Source: UBA6055 sp965214085
GTDB lineage: Bacteria > Chloroflexota > Anaerolineae > Aggregatilineales > Phototrophicaceae
Assembly: GCA_965214085.1 (NCBI GenBank)
Contig: OZ243937.1
Span: 3,906,001 to 3,970,000, forward strand
Reading direction: 5' to 3'
Length of the DNA stretch: 64,000 nt
Positions 17,351 through 26,232 of the stretch are shown piece by piece. The notes below the pieces were generated by a model that was given only the letters and a program-made list of their open reading frames with translations, was not told the origin of the DNA and made no database searches. Each line of letters opens with the position of its first letter. Positions within the stretch are counted from its first letter, which is position 1. Both the position numbers and the translations under genes were made by a program.

Positions 17351-18328
17351 ATGCACAAGTACGTCATACGCCGGTTGCTTTTGACCGTAGTCGTGATCCT
17401 TGGGGTCACGCTTTTGACCTTCTTGTCCATCCACCTGGCCGGCGACCCGACTTTCTTCTACGTCAGCGAACGCGCCAGCGCCGAAGAGCGCCAGGCAGCG
17501 CGCGAGCGCCTCGGCTTCGATCGTCCGCTGCACGTGCAATATTTTGATTTTCTTTTTAATTTGGCGCGGGGCGATACCGGAACGTCGCTGGCGCATCGCG
17601 TACCCGCCTTCGACGTGGTCATGGAGCGAATGCCGGCCACGCTGGAGTTGACCATCGGCGGTTTTCTCTTTTCTACGATTGTGGCTTTTCCCATTGGCAT
17701 ACTGGCGGCGACGCGGCGCGGCACCATGGCTGATGGCACCTTGATGTTAGGCGCGATGCTGGGGCAGTCGATGCCGAGCTTCTGGCTGGGCTTGATGCTC
17801 ATCCTTTTCTTCGGCGTCACCCTGCGCTGGATGCCGGTGTCGGGGCATGTGCCCTTTATCAAGCCGCTGTTGGAGGGCCGGGTCGACGAAGCCCTGCTCA
17901 ACTTGCCGCAAGCCATCCGTTACTTGGCCATGCCGATGGTGGCGGTATCGGTGTATTCGATTTCCCGCAACTCCCGCCTCATTCGTTCGGCCGTGCTGGA
18001 AGTTCTGCGGCAGGATTATGTCGTCACCGCCCGCGCCAAAGGCTTAAGCGAGCGCGTGGTGATGACCCGGCACGCCATCCGCAACGCCCTCATCCCGATT
18101 GTTACCGTGCTGGCGCTGCAATTCGCATTTCTTCTGAATGGCGTTATCGTGACCGAGACCGTTTTTTCCTGGCCCGGCGTCGGACGCCTGGTCTTTGACG
18201 CGGTCAGCCAGCGCGATGTGCCACTGGTATTGACGGCGGTCGTTTTGCTGTCCTTCTTATTCGTCGGCGCCAACCTTATTGCCGATCTCATGTATGGTTT
18301 CCTCGATCCGAGGATTCGGCTGGAATGA
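17351..18328 (+). CDS. ABC peptide-type importer permease, DppB-like
   Basis: A 325-residue inner-membrane permease. The first helix (YVIRRLLLTVVVILGVTLLTFL) is followed by HLAGDPTFFYVSERAS, several further helices and the EAA loop YVVTARAKGLSERVVMTRHAIRNALIP. It ends DPRIRLE, typical for DppB-like proteins. It comes between the binding protein at 15554 and the DppC-like gene that begins 11 nt after its stop, making a SBP-B-C set. No ATPase gene lies with them. Confidence 0.92.
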   Translation: MHKYVIRRLLLTVVVILGVTLLTFLSIHLAGDPTFFYVSERASAEERQAARERLGFDRPLHVQYFDFLFNLARGDTGTSLAHRVPAFDVVMERMPATLELTIGGFLFSTIVAFPIGILAATRRGTMADGTLMLGAMLGQSMPSFWLGLMLILFFGVTLRWMPVSGHVPFIKPLLEGRVDEALLNLPQAIRYLAMPMVAVSVYSISRNSRLIRSAVLEVLRQDYVVTARAKGLSERVVMTRHAIRNALIPIVTVLALQFAFLLNGVIVTETVFSWPGVGRLVFDAVSQRDVPLVLTAVVLLSFLFVGANLIADLMYGFLDPRIRLE

Positions 18329-18338
18329 GTGCGAATCG

Positions 18339-19304
18339 ATGAGCGCCTCACAGAAGCCTAATCCGGCCACGCGCAAAAGCCGCGTTTCAATGCTTGAACG
18401 CCAAATGGACGCGCTATACACGCCGCAGTCATTCGTCCAGCGGGCGACATCGAGCATGGTCAAGGCGCGCTATCCGGTTGTGGCCGTCATCTTCCTGACC
18501 TTTATCGCCCTCTGCGCCATCTTCGCGCCACAGCTGGCGCCCAAGGACCCGAATCGCGTTGATGTCTTCGTCACGCTCAAACCGCCGCTAAGCACCAACC
18601 GGCAGGGCGAGATTGAGTTCGTGCTCGGTACCGATTCAGCCGGCCGCGATGTACTCTCGCGGGTGGTTTATGGCGCGCGGATTTCCTTCTTCGTCGGTTT
18701 GGCGGCGGTCAGCCTGGGCGGCGGCGTGGGCACGCTGCTCGGCTTGACGGCGGGTTACCTGGGCGGCCGCACCGACGATGTCATCATGCGCCTGGCCGAC
18801 ATTCAACTGGCTTACCCCTTCATCCTCTTCGCTATCATGATGCTGACGATTCTGGGCGAAGGCGTGCTCAACCTAGTTCTGGTATTGGGTATCGGCCAGT
18901 GGGTGACTTACGCGCGTATCGCCCGGGCCGAGACGCTGGTGCAGCGCGAGCGCGAATATGTCGAAGCGGTGCGGGCACTGGGCGCAACCGAATGGCGCAT
19001 CATGCTGCGCACCATCCTGCCCAACATATTGACGCCGCTGATTGTGATCGCCTCTTTCAACGTGGCCGGCGTCATCTTGTCCGAAGCGTCGCTGTCCTTC
19101 CTCGGTCTCGGCGTGCCGGAAAGCGTACCCACCTGGGGCGCGATGCTGGCCAACAGCCGCAATCAACTATTGAGCGGTTCCTGGTGGCTGGCGGTCTTTC
19201 CAGGCTTAGCCATCATGTTCACGGTGGTATCGCTAAATATCCTGGGCGATTGGATGCGCGACTTCCTGGACCCGCGTCTGCGCGGCTCGGGCCAAGGTCT
19301 GTAA
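18339..19304 (+). CDS. ABC peptide-type importer permease, DppC-like
   Basis: A 321-residue permease with a longer cytoplasmic N-terminus, one membrane helix near 50 (YPVVAVIFLTFIALCAIF), a periplasmic loop with GTDSAGRDVLSRVVYGAR (a DppC signature) and four to five further helices. The EAA loop is YVEAVRALGATEWRIMLRTILPN. The start at 18339 keeps a normal gap to the DppB-like gene; an upstream alternative would overlap it by 50 nt. With the two previous genes it completes the importer apart from its ATPase. Confidence 0.92.
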   Translation: MSASQKPNPATRKSRVSMLERQMDALYTPQSFVQRATSSMVKARYPVVAVIFLTFIALCAIFAPQLAPKDPNRVDVFVTLKPPLSTNRQGEIEFVLGTDSAGRDVLSRVVYGARISFFVGLAAVSLGGGVGTLLGLTAGYLGGRTDDVIMRLADIQLAYPFILFAIMMLTILGEGVLNLVLVLGIGQWVTYARIARAETLVQREREYVEAVRALGATEWRIMLRTILPNILTPLIVIASFNVAGVILSEASLSFLGLGVPESVPTWGAMLANSRNQLLSGSWWLAVFPGLAIMFTVVSLNILGDWMRDFLDPRLRGSGQGL

Positions 19305-19313
19305 GGAGAAGCT

Positions 19314-20048
19314 ATGCTCAATGGACAAGCAGCCGTGGTCACGGGCGCGGCGCAGGGTCTGGGTTACGCCATCGCCAAAGCTTACGCGGCAGCCGGCATG
19401 CGCGTGGCGCTGCTGGATGTGCGCGGCGACTTATTAGGGCGAGTCGCCGAAGAACTCACGGCGGATGGCGCGGACGTGCTGCCTATCCCAGTGGATCTTG
19501 CCGATGCCGCCGCGACGCAAGCCGCCATAGACGCCGCGCTGGCTCACTATGGCGCGCCGCGAGTGCTGGTCCACAACGCCGCCCTGCTCATCACCCGCTC
19601 CATGCTGGAGATCACATTCGAGCAGTGGCAGATGGAGATCAACATCATCTTGCAAGCCGCCTTCATACTGAGCAAAGCGGTCTGGCAGCCGATGATCGCT
19701 GCAGGCGGCGGCAGCATCGTCTATCTATCTTCTGGCTCCGGTTACAAGGGCTTCATCGAGGAGGTGGCTTATAATCCGGGCAAACACGGCATCGAAGGGC
19801 TGATGAAATGTCTGGCGCTGGAGGGCAAAGCCTTGAATATCGCCGTCAACGCGGCCACGCCCGGCGCGCCCATCAACACGCCTATGTCCGATTCCAACTA
19901 TAGCGAAGCGCAGAAGCAGCATTGGGTCGATCCGCAGTTGCTGGCGCCGGCCTTCATCATGCTGGCGAAGCAAGATGGCTCGGGCTTGACGGGCCGCCGC
20001 GTCGCCGCCCGGGCTGATGGCAGTTGGGATGCGGTTGATTTGTTATAG
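19314..20048 (+). CDS. Short-chain dehydrogenase/reductase
   Basis: A 244-residue classical SDR that binds NAD(P) through TGAAQGLGYAIA (residues about 10-21); the Asp in LLDVRGD at the end of strand 2 suggests NAD preference. The VHNAAL motif replaces NNAG. The catalytic Ser is in YLSSGSGY and the YxxxK pair is YNPGKHG, with four residues from Tyr to Lys as required. A strong AAGGAG precedes the ATG by 6 nt, and the gene begins 9 nt after the permease stop. It probably oxidises or reduces an intermediate of the imported compound. Confidence 0.9.
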   Translation: MLNGQAAVVTGAAQGLGYAIAKAYAAAGMRVALLDVRGDLLGRVAEELTADGADVLPIPVDLADAAATQAAIDAALAHYGAPRVLVHNAALLITRSMLEITFEQWQMEINIILQAAFILSKAVWQPMIAAGGGSIVYLSSGSGYKGFIEEVAYNPGKHGIEGLMKCLALEGKALNIAVNAATPGAPINTPMSDSNYSEAQKQHWVDPQLLAPAFIMLAKQDGSGLTGRRVAARADGSWDAVDLL

Positions 20049-20050
20049 TA

Positions 20051-20222
20051 TTGCCACAGAGGCATAGACACAGAGGAAAGGCGCGCTGGCCGAGGCTCAA
20101 CCTGTAGGGGCGACAGCCCGAAACCACAAAGTACAGCGGCAGCGGGCGACCAGATTGGTCGCCCCTACAAGGCTAGCTTTTTCGCATGACTAACTTGGTT
20201 TTACTTCTGTGCCTCTGTGGCT
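20051..20222. repeat. Palindromic repeat family, copy 2
   Basis: Same build as the copy at 15183: GCCACAGAGGCA at the left and the inverted TGCCTCTGTGGC at the right, GTAGGGGCGACAGCCCGAAACC near the middle and GGGCGACCAGATTGGTCGCCCC. The left inner arm has been replaced by unrelated sequence, so this copy is partly remodelled. It fills the gap between the SDR and acetamidase genes. Confidence 0.75.
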
Positions 20223-20241
20223 AATCTATTGGGAGACAATC

Positions 20242-21165
20242 ATGGCTGAACATTATCTGGACGACAGCGTCACGCAGCCCTTCTGGGACAACTCGGTCAC
20301 GCCGCGCTTGACCATCGACGCGGGCGATACCGTCGTGATCGAATGCGCCGAGCCGGTGGGTCAAATCAGGCCCGATTCCAACGCTGACGATTTGGCCAAC
20401 CTGGACTTTGCCCTGGCGCATGCCTTGACCGGCTCCATTTATGTCAATGGCGCCGCCGCCGGCGATGCGCTTGAGGTGGAGATCCTCGCTATGCGCCACA
20501 AGGGCTGGGGCTGGACCGGGCATATCCCCGGCTTCGGTTTGCTGCAGGAGGACTTTGATTTCAGCTATATTCATCATTGGGAACTGGACGGCGAAACCTG
20601 CCATTTTGGCGTGGGCGGCATCAGCCTGCCCTTCGAGCCGTTTCCCGGCTGCGTGGGTGTGGCGCCGGCGGAAGCGGGCCGGCTGACGACCATTCCGCCA
20701 CGCGCCAACGGCGGCAATGTCGATACGCGCGATCTGGTCGTTGGCTGTACTTTCTGGCTGCCAGTGCTGGCGGAGGGCGCGCTATTCGCCACCGGCGATT
20801 GCCACAGCGCGCAAGGGCAGGGCGAGGTCAGCGGCACGGGCATCGAATCGCCCATGACCGTGACCATGCGCTTCAATGTACGTAGGGACTTGAACATTCG
20901 CGAGCTGCAAATACAGCGCCCCAGCCCAATGACAAAAGTCGACAGCGCCGGCTACCACATCACCACGGCGCACGGACCCGACCTGATGGAGAACAGCAAG
21001 AACGCCGTGCGCTATATGATCGAGTGGCTGGTCGCCAATCACGATTTGAGCGAGAGCCAGGCCTACTGCATCTGCAGCACTGCGGGCGATTTGAAGATCG
21101 CGGAAATTGTGGACGCGCCCAATTGGGTGGTCGCCTTCCACATGCCACTCAGCATCTTCGCATGA
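20242..21165 (+). CDS. Acetamidase/formamidase family hydrolase
   Basis: A 307-residue member of the FmdA/AmdA family, Zn-dependent beta-rich enzymes that release ammonia from short amides. The family core is GCTFWLPVLAEGALFATGDCHSAQGQGEVSGTG by position 180-212 (the GDxHxxQGxGE pattern), preceded by LPFEPFPGCVGVAPAE. The start at 20242 has GGGAG 7 nt upstream. No signal peptide, so it acts in the cytoplasm. Lying last in the catabolic run with a peptide-type importer, it could deamidate an imported amide or a pathway intermediate; true substrate unknown. Confidence 0.88.
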   Translation: MAEHYLDDSVTQPFWDNSVTPRLTIDAGDTVVIECAEPVGQIRPDSNADDLANLDFALAHALTGSIYVNGAAAGDALEVEILAMRHKGWGWTGHIPGFGLLQEDFDFSYIHHWELDGETCHFGVGGISLPFEPFPGCVGVAPAEAGRLTTIPPRANGGNVDTRDLVVGCTFWLPVLAEGALFATGDCHSAQGQGEVSGTGIESPMTVTMRFNVRRDLNIRELQIQRPSPMTKVDSAGYHITTAHGPDLMENSKNAVRYMIEWLVANHDLSESQAYCICSTAGDLKIAEIVDAPNWVVAFHMPLSIFA

Positions 21166-21237
21166 GCGCCCGAGGCCAACTTGGCGCGATCTAGCCGAGG
21201 CCATGCCACGATTCGCGCATAGGCTTTCGGTTGGGCG

Positions 21238-24200
21238 CTAGCAATTCGTATCCGGGGCAACGAATTCCGCGCTAATCCATCCGCGCCGCCCGTAGTAGTT
21301 CACTTCCACCCAGTCGCCTAGCCAAGCATAGACGCTTAGTTTGATATTGGCTGGCGCTTCGAATAAAATTGCGCCGCCCGGGCTGGCGCGGAAATTGAGA
21401 ACCTCGGTAAGCAACACTTTACATGTGTTGGCTATCGGCGCGGCCGCGGCTGAAACTGGCGTTGTTCTGGAGCGCAGCAGCACCAGTGTGCCGGCGCGGT
21501 TGAGCTGGGCGCAGGTAGAAAAACCTTCTCGGCGGTAGAGGTTGATGTTCACCAGGATGCGCGGGGCATAAGCGGCATCCAGAAAAACGACATCCCCAGC
21601 TTGCTTGAAGCAAACTTCAAAGTTGCCGCGCACCCAGCCCCAAACATCAACACCCAGTACAACGCCGCGCTCAATCAAGTCGAGGTTGCCGACCCCGGCG
21701 GGACCTACGCATTGTACATGGAGAGACCAGGGCTGCGCATCGAGGTAGATCATCGCTAGTTCATCGTCAGTGCAGTGTAAGGTGGGCTCATCCGACTTCA
21801 ACTGGTCCGCGCTCGTAGCTTTCGAGATAGAACTGGAACTGGAGTCGCTGTCGCCGCCATCACTATCAGGCGGCTGCGCTGAGGTAAGCTCCAAGGTACG
21901 CGCGCTAATGGTAGCGGGGGGCGAGACGACGCCGCTGTTTTGCGCCCGCACCCGCATATCATATTCCGTATCTTCGCTCAGCCCGTCAAAGGTGTAGCTC
22001 TCGACCATGCCAACGTCTGACCAGTCGTTCATCATGCCGCCCTGCACCTCAGCGCTAGCGGCGCCGGAGGGCATTTTCCAGTCAACTTCGATTTCGTCAT
22101 GGGCCACCGCGCGGGCTCTAACCTCTGAGGGAGAGCTCAGCGTTGCCGGCGTTGTGGTAGCGGTGACAGAGACTGCGGACGACCGGCGCTGGCTGTCTTT
22201 CGCTCGCACTTGCAGGGTGTACTGTGTATCGGCGCTTAGGCCGCTGAACGTATACGTCGCGACATCACCGGCATCGGTCCAGCTATTGAGCGCCCCGCCG
22301 TTGACATCGTAACCGGTAGCGGCGCCAACCTTCGTCCAGGTTACTGTGACGCTGCTAGGCGATATGGCGCTGACCATGACGTTGGAGGGGCTAGCCAGGG
22401 TATTCGCCTGCTGCGCGCTAGTCCGCCCGGTGCTGGAAGCCGCGCCGCTGTTGCCGCCGCTGTTTTTGGCGCGCACTTCCAAGGTGTACTGTGTATCGGC
22501 GCTTAGACCGCTGAACGTATACGTCGCGACATCACCGGCATCAGTCCAACTGCTTAGCCCGCCGCCCTTGACATCATAAGCGGTCGCGCCAGTCGACTTA
22601 TTCCAGTTCAACGTGATGCTGCTCTGCGTGATGCCGCTGGTACTGAGACCCGTCGGCGCGGCCGGGGCATTCGGCAAGGTGCTGGCTGAAAGAGAAGCCG
22701 CACCGGAATCGCCGCCGTTATTGCTCGCCCGCACCTGCAAGTTATAGCTCGTTCCAGCGCTCAGCCCACTGAAATTATAGCTAGCCACATCGCCCAGCGT
22801 CGTCCAACTATCGCTGGTACTTTTTCTGACATTGTATGCGGTCGCGCCGGCCGACTTGGTCCAGTTCAACGTGATGCTGCTCTGAGTGATGCCGCTGGCG
22901 CTGAGACCCGTCGGCGCGCCAGAGGCATTCGGCAGGGTACTTGCTGAAAGTGAAGCCACGCCGGAATCGCCGCCGCTGTTGCTGGACTTGACCTGCAAAT
23001 TATAGCTTGTACCTGCGCTCAACCCGCTGAAGGTGTGGGTAGCCACATCGCCCAGCGTCGTCCAACTGTCGCTGGTACTCTTTCTGACTTTGTAAGCGGT
23101 TGCGCCAGTCGACTTGGTCCAGCTCAGCGTGATGCTGCTCTGCGTGATGCCGCTGGCGCTGAGACCCGTCGGCGCGCCAGAGGCATTCGGCAAGGTGCTG
23201 GCTGCAAGAGAAGCCGCTCCAGAATCGCCACCGCTGTTGCTGGCCCGCACCTGCAAGTTATAGCTCGTTCCAGCGCTCAACCCGCTGAAGGTGTGGGTAG
23301 CCACATCGCCCAGCGTCGTCCAACTGTCGCTGGTACTCTTTCTGACTTTGTAAGCGGTTGCGCCAGTCGACTTGGTCCAGCTCAGCGTGATGCTGCTCTG
23401 CGTGATGCCGCTGGCGCTAAGGCCCGTTGGCGCGCCAGAGGCATTCGGCAAAGTACTTGCCGAAAGAGAAGCCGCGCCTGAATCGCCGCCGCTGTTGCTG
23501 GACTTGACCTGCAAATTATAGCTTGTACCTGCGCTCAACCCGCTGAAGGTGTGGGTAGCCACATCGCCCAGCGTCGTCCAACTGTCGCTGGTACTTTTTC
23601 TGACTTTGTAAGCGGTCGCGCCAGTCGACTTGGTCCAGTTCAACGTGATGCTGCTCTGCGTGATGCCGCTGGCGCTGAGGCCCGTTGGCGCGGCCGGGGC
23701 ATTCGGCAGGGTGCTGGCTGAAAGAGATGCCGGGCCAGAATCGCCGCCGCTGTTGATGGCCCGCACCTGCAAATTATAGCTCGTTCCAGCGCTCAGCCCG
23801 CTGAAATTATAGCTAGCCACATCGCCCAGCGTCGTCCAACTGTCGCTGGTACTTTTTCTGACTTTGTAAGCGGTCGCGCCGGCCGACTTGGTCCAGTTCA
23901 GCGTGATGCTGCTCTGCGTGATGCTGCTTGTCGACAGCCCGGTAGGAGCGGCCGGGGCATTTGGCAGGGTGCTGGCTGAAAGAGATGCCGGGCCAGAATC
24001 GCCGCCGTTATTGCTCGCCCGCACCTGCAAGTTATAGCTCGCGCCTGTGCTCAGCCCGCTGAAATTATAGCTAGCCACATCGCCCAGCGTCGTCCAACTG
24101 TCGCTGGTACTCTTTCTGACTTTGTATGCGGTCGCGCCGGCCGACTTATTCCAGTTCAACGTGATGCTGCTCTGCGTGATGCCGCTGGCGCTGAGGCCCG

Positions 24201-25203
24201 TTGGCGCGGCCGGGGCATTCGGCAAGGTGCTGGCTGAAAGTGAAGCCGCACCGGAATCGCCACCGCTGTTGCTGGCCCGCACCTGCAAGTTATAGCTCGT
24301 TCCAGCGCTCAACCCGCTGAAATTATAGCTAGCCACATCGCCCAGCGTCGTCCAACTGTCGCTGGTACTTTTTCTGACTTTGTAAGCGGTCGCGCCAGTC
24401 GACTTGGACCAGCTCAGCGTGATGCTGCTCTGCGTGATCCCGCTGGTACTGAGGCCCGTCGGCGCGGCCGGGGCATTCGGCAGAGCCCCTGGTGTAGTGG
24501 TAAAGGTACGGATATTTGAAATGTGACAATTTGGCATGGTGAGCCTGGACAGGTGCACCTTGACCCGATAGGTTGTATTCGGCTGCAGGTTGGAGATGGT
24601 ATAGGTAGTGCCGCTCGTTGATGCCGGATACTCCAACGTAAAAGATGAAGCCGGCAGAGCCAGCCAGACTGTCTGCTCAGTGATGCGCTTATCTGAGTCT
24701 GTTGGACGGGTAAACTCAAAGTCAATGGTGGCGCGATCCGAGCCTATATCGCGCGGCGTCTCCAGGATTCCCGCCAAATTTTCGTAGTCGTTTCGAGCAT
24801 TGATGCTGGTGCAGTCCGCGGGCAGGCTTGGCGCTTCGGACAAGGTGCTGGCCACCAGAAGTGACGCGTCTGAAACGCCAGCAGTATTCCTAGCCTGTAC
24901 TTGCAACGTATAGCTCGTGCCGGAGCTCAGCCCGTCGAAAACATAGGTATCCACATCACCCAGCGCCGTCCAGCTATCGGTGGCGTAATTTCTGACATTG
25001 TAACTGGTCGCGCCGGATGATTTGTCCCAGCCCAGCGTGATGCTGTTCTGCAAAATGACACTGGCCGACAGCCCGGTAGGATTGGCCGGCCGACTGGTTT
25101 GCGACTGAACTGTGGGGGCGGCGCTAAGAAAAGCGAGAAACGATAGCAGCAGCGTCACCAGAATATATCGCCGTTGCATTAGTGAAGGCGGTGCGTTCAG
25201 CAT
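21238..25203 (-). CDS. Secreted fibronectin type III repeat protein with C-terminal SH3-like domain
   Basis: A 1321-residue exported protein. After a signal peptide (YILVTLLLSFLAFLSAAP) come about 12 fibronectin type III domains: one degenerate pair at the N-terminus, eight near-identical domains of 86 residues (APTGLS...SITLSW...LQVRASNSGGDSG), then two or three divergent ones. A Ser/Asp-rich linker (near 1120) leads to a Cys-containing region and a final bacterial SH3-like domain (EVLNFRASPGGAILFE...WISAEFV). The middle repeats are almost identical at DNA level, so they were amplified recently and can vary in number. Likely a cell-surface or secreted adhesin or polysaccharide-binding protein; no catalytic domain is visible. 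Confidence 0.88.
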   Translation of the reverse strand: MLNAPPSLMQRRYILVTLLLSFLAFLSAAPTVQSQTSRPANPTGLSASVILQNSITLGWDKSSGATSYNVRNYATDSWTALGDVDTYVFDGLSSGTSYTLQVQARNTAGVSDASLLVASTLSEAPSLPADCTSINARNDYENLAGILETPRDIGSDRATIDFEFTRPTDSDKRITEQTVWLALPASSFTLEYPASTSGTTYTISNLQPNTTYRVKVHLSRLTMPNCHISNIRTFTTTPGALPNAPAAPTGLSTSGITQSSITLSWSKSTGATAYKVRKSTSDSWTTLGDVASYNFSGLSAGTSYNLQVRASNSGGDSGAASLSASTLPNAPAAPTGLSASGITQSSITLNWNKSAGATAYKVRKSTSDSWTTLGDVASYNFSGLSTGASYNLQVRASNNGGDSGPASLSASTLPNAPAAPTGLSTSSITQSSITLNWTKSAGATAYKVRKSTSDSWTTLGDVASYNFSGLSAGTSYNLQVRAINSGGDSGPASLSASTLPNAPAAPTGLSASGITQSSITLNWTKSTGATAYKVRKSTSDSWTTLGDVATHTFSGLSAGTSYNLQVKSSNSGGDSGAASLSASTLPNASGAPTGLSASGITQSSITLSWTKSTGATAYKVRKSTSDSWTTLGDVATHTFSGLSAGTSYNLQVRASNSGGDSGAASLAASTLPNASGAPTGLSASGITQSSITLSWTKSTGATAYKVRKSTSDSWTTLGDVATHTFSGLSAGTSYNLQVKSSNSGGDSGVASLSASTLPNASGAPTGLSASGITQSSITLNWTKSAGATAYNVRKSTSDSWTTLGDVASYNFSGLSAGTSYNLQVRASNNGGDSGAASLSASTLPNAPAAPTGLSTSGITQSSITLNWNKSTGATAYDVKGGGLSSWTDAGDVATYTFSGLSADTQYTLEVRAKNSGGNSGAASSTGRTSAQQANTLASPSNVMVSAISPSSVTVTWTKVGAATGYDVNGGALNSWTDAGDVATYTFSGLSADTQYTLQVRAKDSQRRSSAVSVTATTTPATLSSPSEVRARAVAHDEIEVDWKMPSGAASAEVQGGMMNDWSDVGMVESYTFDGLSEDTEYDMRVRAQNSGVVSPPATISARTLELTSAQPPDSDGGDSDSSSSSISKATSADQLKSDEPTLHCTDDELAMIYLDAQPWSLHVQCVGPAGVGNLDLIERGVVLGVDVWGWVRGNFEVCFKQAGDVVFLDAAYAPRILVNINLYRREGFSTCAQLNRAGTLVLLRSRTTPVSAAAAPIANTCKVLLTEVLNFRASPGGAILFEAPANIKLSVYAWLGDWVEVNYYGRRGWISAEFVAPDTNC
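22640..24480 (-). repeat. 258-bp tandem repeats encoding fibronectin III domains
   Basis: Seven to eight head-to-tail units of 258 bp (86 codons) with only scattered differences. Variants such as ASYNFSGLS versus ATHTFSGLS and VRASNSGG versus VKSSNSGG alternate between units, the mosaic expected from unequal crossing-over or gene conversion. No spacers exist, so it is not a CRISPR array. Confidence 0.85.
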
Positions 25204-25423
25204 GGCATTGATATCCTGATTTCGATAGATAGTGGGGACGCGCTATGCTTGCGATTTTATGCGAACTCCATATTACAGCAAGTTAAATGTAAGGTAGCTC
25301 AAACAATCGTCTGCCAATCTCAGTCACAGCGCCGCTACAAAGCCAGCAGAGCCACAGCGCCAGCCGGCAGCGGCCTGTGCGGTACCCACAATATGCGTAT
25401 TTGCTTGGGATGATGGAGTTGGC

Positions 25424-25915
25424 TTAACCGGGCGGCTCAGCCAGCGATTGCGCCGCCCGCAGCGATTTCTCCAGCTTCTTGATCTGTGCCCGCGCCTTGA
25501 CGAGTTCCTTCTTCGCTTGCTTGCGAGCCAGTTTCTTGGCTTTCTTTTCAGCCAGTTTTTTCACAGCCTTTGACTTAATCTTTGAGGCTTTCTTTTTGAA
25601 ATCTTTCGCCGCCGCCCGCGCCAGCATCAGCTTTGCCTCAGTGCGCTCCATTCTCGCTTCCGCCCCCGCCAAGCGCTCTTGCAGAGCCGTCAACTCGGCC
25701 TCGCGCGCCCGCATCTCCACCTGCGCGTCTTCCAGCCGCTGGTGCGCATTCGCCAGTGCGGACTGCCGCTCCTCCAGCTCGGCGTTTAGCGCTTCCATCA
25801 GGTCGCGTTCGCGCGCCAGCTTGTTGCGTTCACGCGTCAGCAGCCCGCGGGCGGTTGCCAAGCGCTTGCGTTCCGCTTTCATGTCCGCCAGGGATGGCTG
25901 CGCATTGTCATTCAT
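25424..25915 (-). CDS. Lysine-rich coiled-coil protein
   Basis: I do not recognise a family. The 163-residue protein has a long heptad-like region rich in Arg, Glu, Leu and Ala (about 12-95), then a Lys/Ala-rich segment (KDFKKKASKIKSKAVKKLAE onward, 108-150) like the tails of histone H1-type bacterial proteins. No signal peptide or membrane segment is present. A nucleoid or RNA-binding scaffold is possible from composition alone. It is a single gene, with 220 bp of featureless sequence between it and the fibronectin gene on the same strand. Confidence 0.65.
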   Translation of the reverse strand: MNDNAQPSLADMKAERKRLATARGLLTRERNKLARERDLMEALNAELEERQSALANAHQRLEDAQVEMRAREAELTALQERLAGAEARMERTEAKLMLARAAAKDFKKKASKIKSKAVKKLAEKKAKKLARKQAKKELVKARAQIKKLEKSLRAAQSLAEPPG

Positions 25916-26001
25916 GATGATTCCAGCTCCTGTTAATTTCGCTTAACACTCTTAACAGTAGCAAAATTGTCGCGCCACTTCAACTTTTTTCTGTCACCAG
26001 C

Positions 26002-26135
26002 CAGGGCAATCGCATCAAAATCCATATATGACGAATTTATCATCAAACTAACAAATTGTAGGGGCGAGCCTTGGATCGCCCGTCGTATCTACAAGATGCG
26101 TTTTTGGGCGATTCACCGAGTCGCCCTTACGATAA
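26002..26135. repeat. MITE left half and hairpin repeats
   Basis: Starts with CAGGGCAATCGCATCAAAA followed by ATGACGAATTTATCATCAAAC, the inverted counterpart of the element ending at 9527, then GTAGGGGCGAGCC and GGGCGATTCACCGAGTCGCCC hairpins. I find no right end, so this is a partial copy. Confidence 0.6.
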
Positions 26136-26186
26136 GACGTATACGCATGTAGGAACTTGCCACAGATAGAAGCGTCCGCCGCTTGC

Positions 26187-26192
26187 TATAAT
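26187..26192 (+). promoter_or_regulatory. Extended -10 promoter element (TTGCTATAAT)
   Basis: A perfect TATAAT preceded by TGC lies just before the LLM oxidoreductase gene. No good -35 box is at 17 bp; TTGCCA at 26158 is 23 bp away. Transcription would begin near 26199, which rules out the ATG at 26191 as the start codon and supports 26233. Confidence 0.5.
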
Positions 26193-26232
26193 GGACCATA
26201 TCTGCCGATATCATAGCGGAAACCTATCGCTG

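Noticed and set aside
22640..24480. Regular 258-bp repeats as CRISPR or IS copies
   Set aside because: Head-to-tail coding units of one fibronectin III domain each.
26191..26232. Upstream ATG for the LLM oxidoreductase
   Set aside because: It overlaps the TATAAT box at 26187-26192, so it would precede the transcript start.
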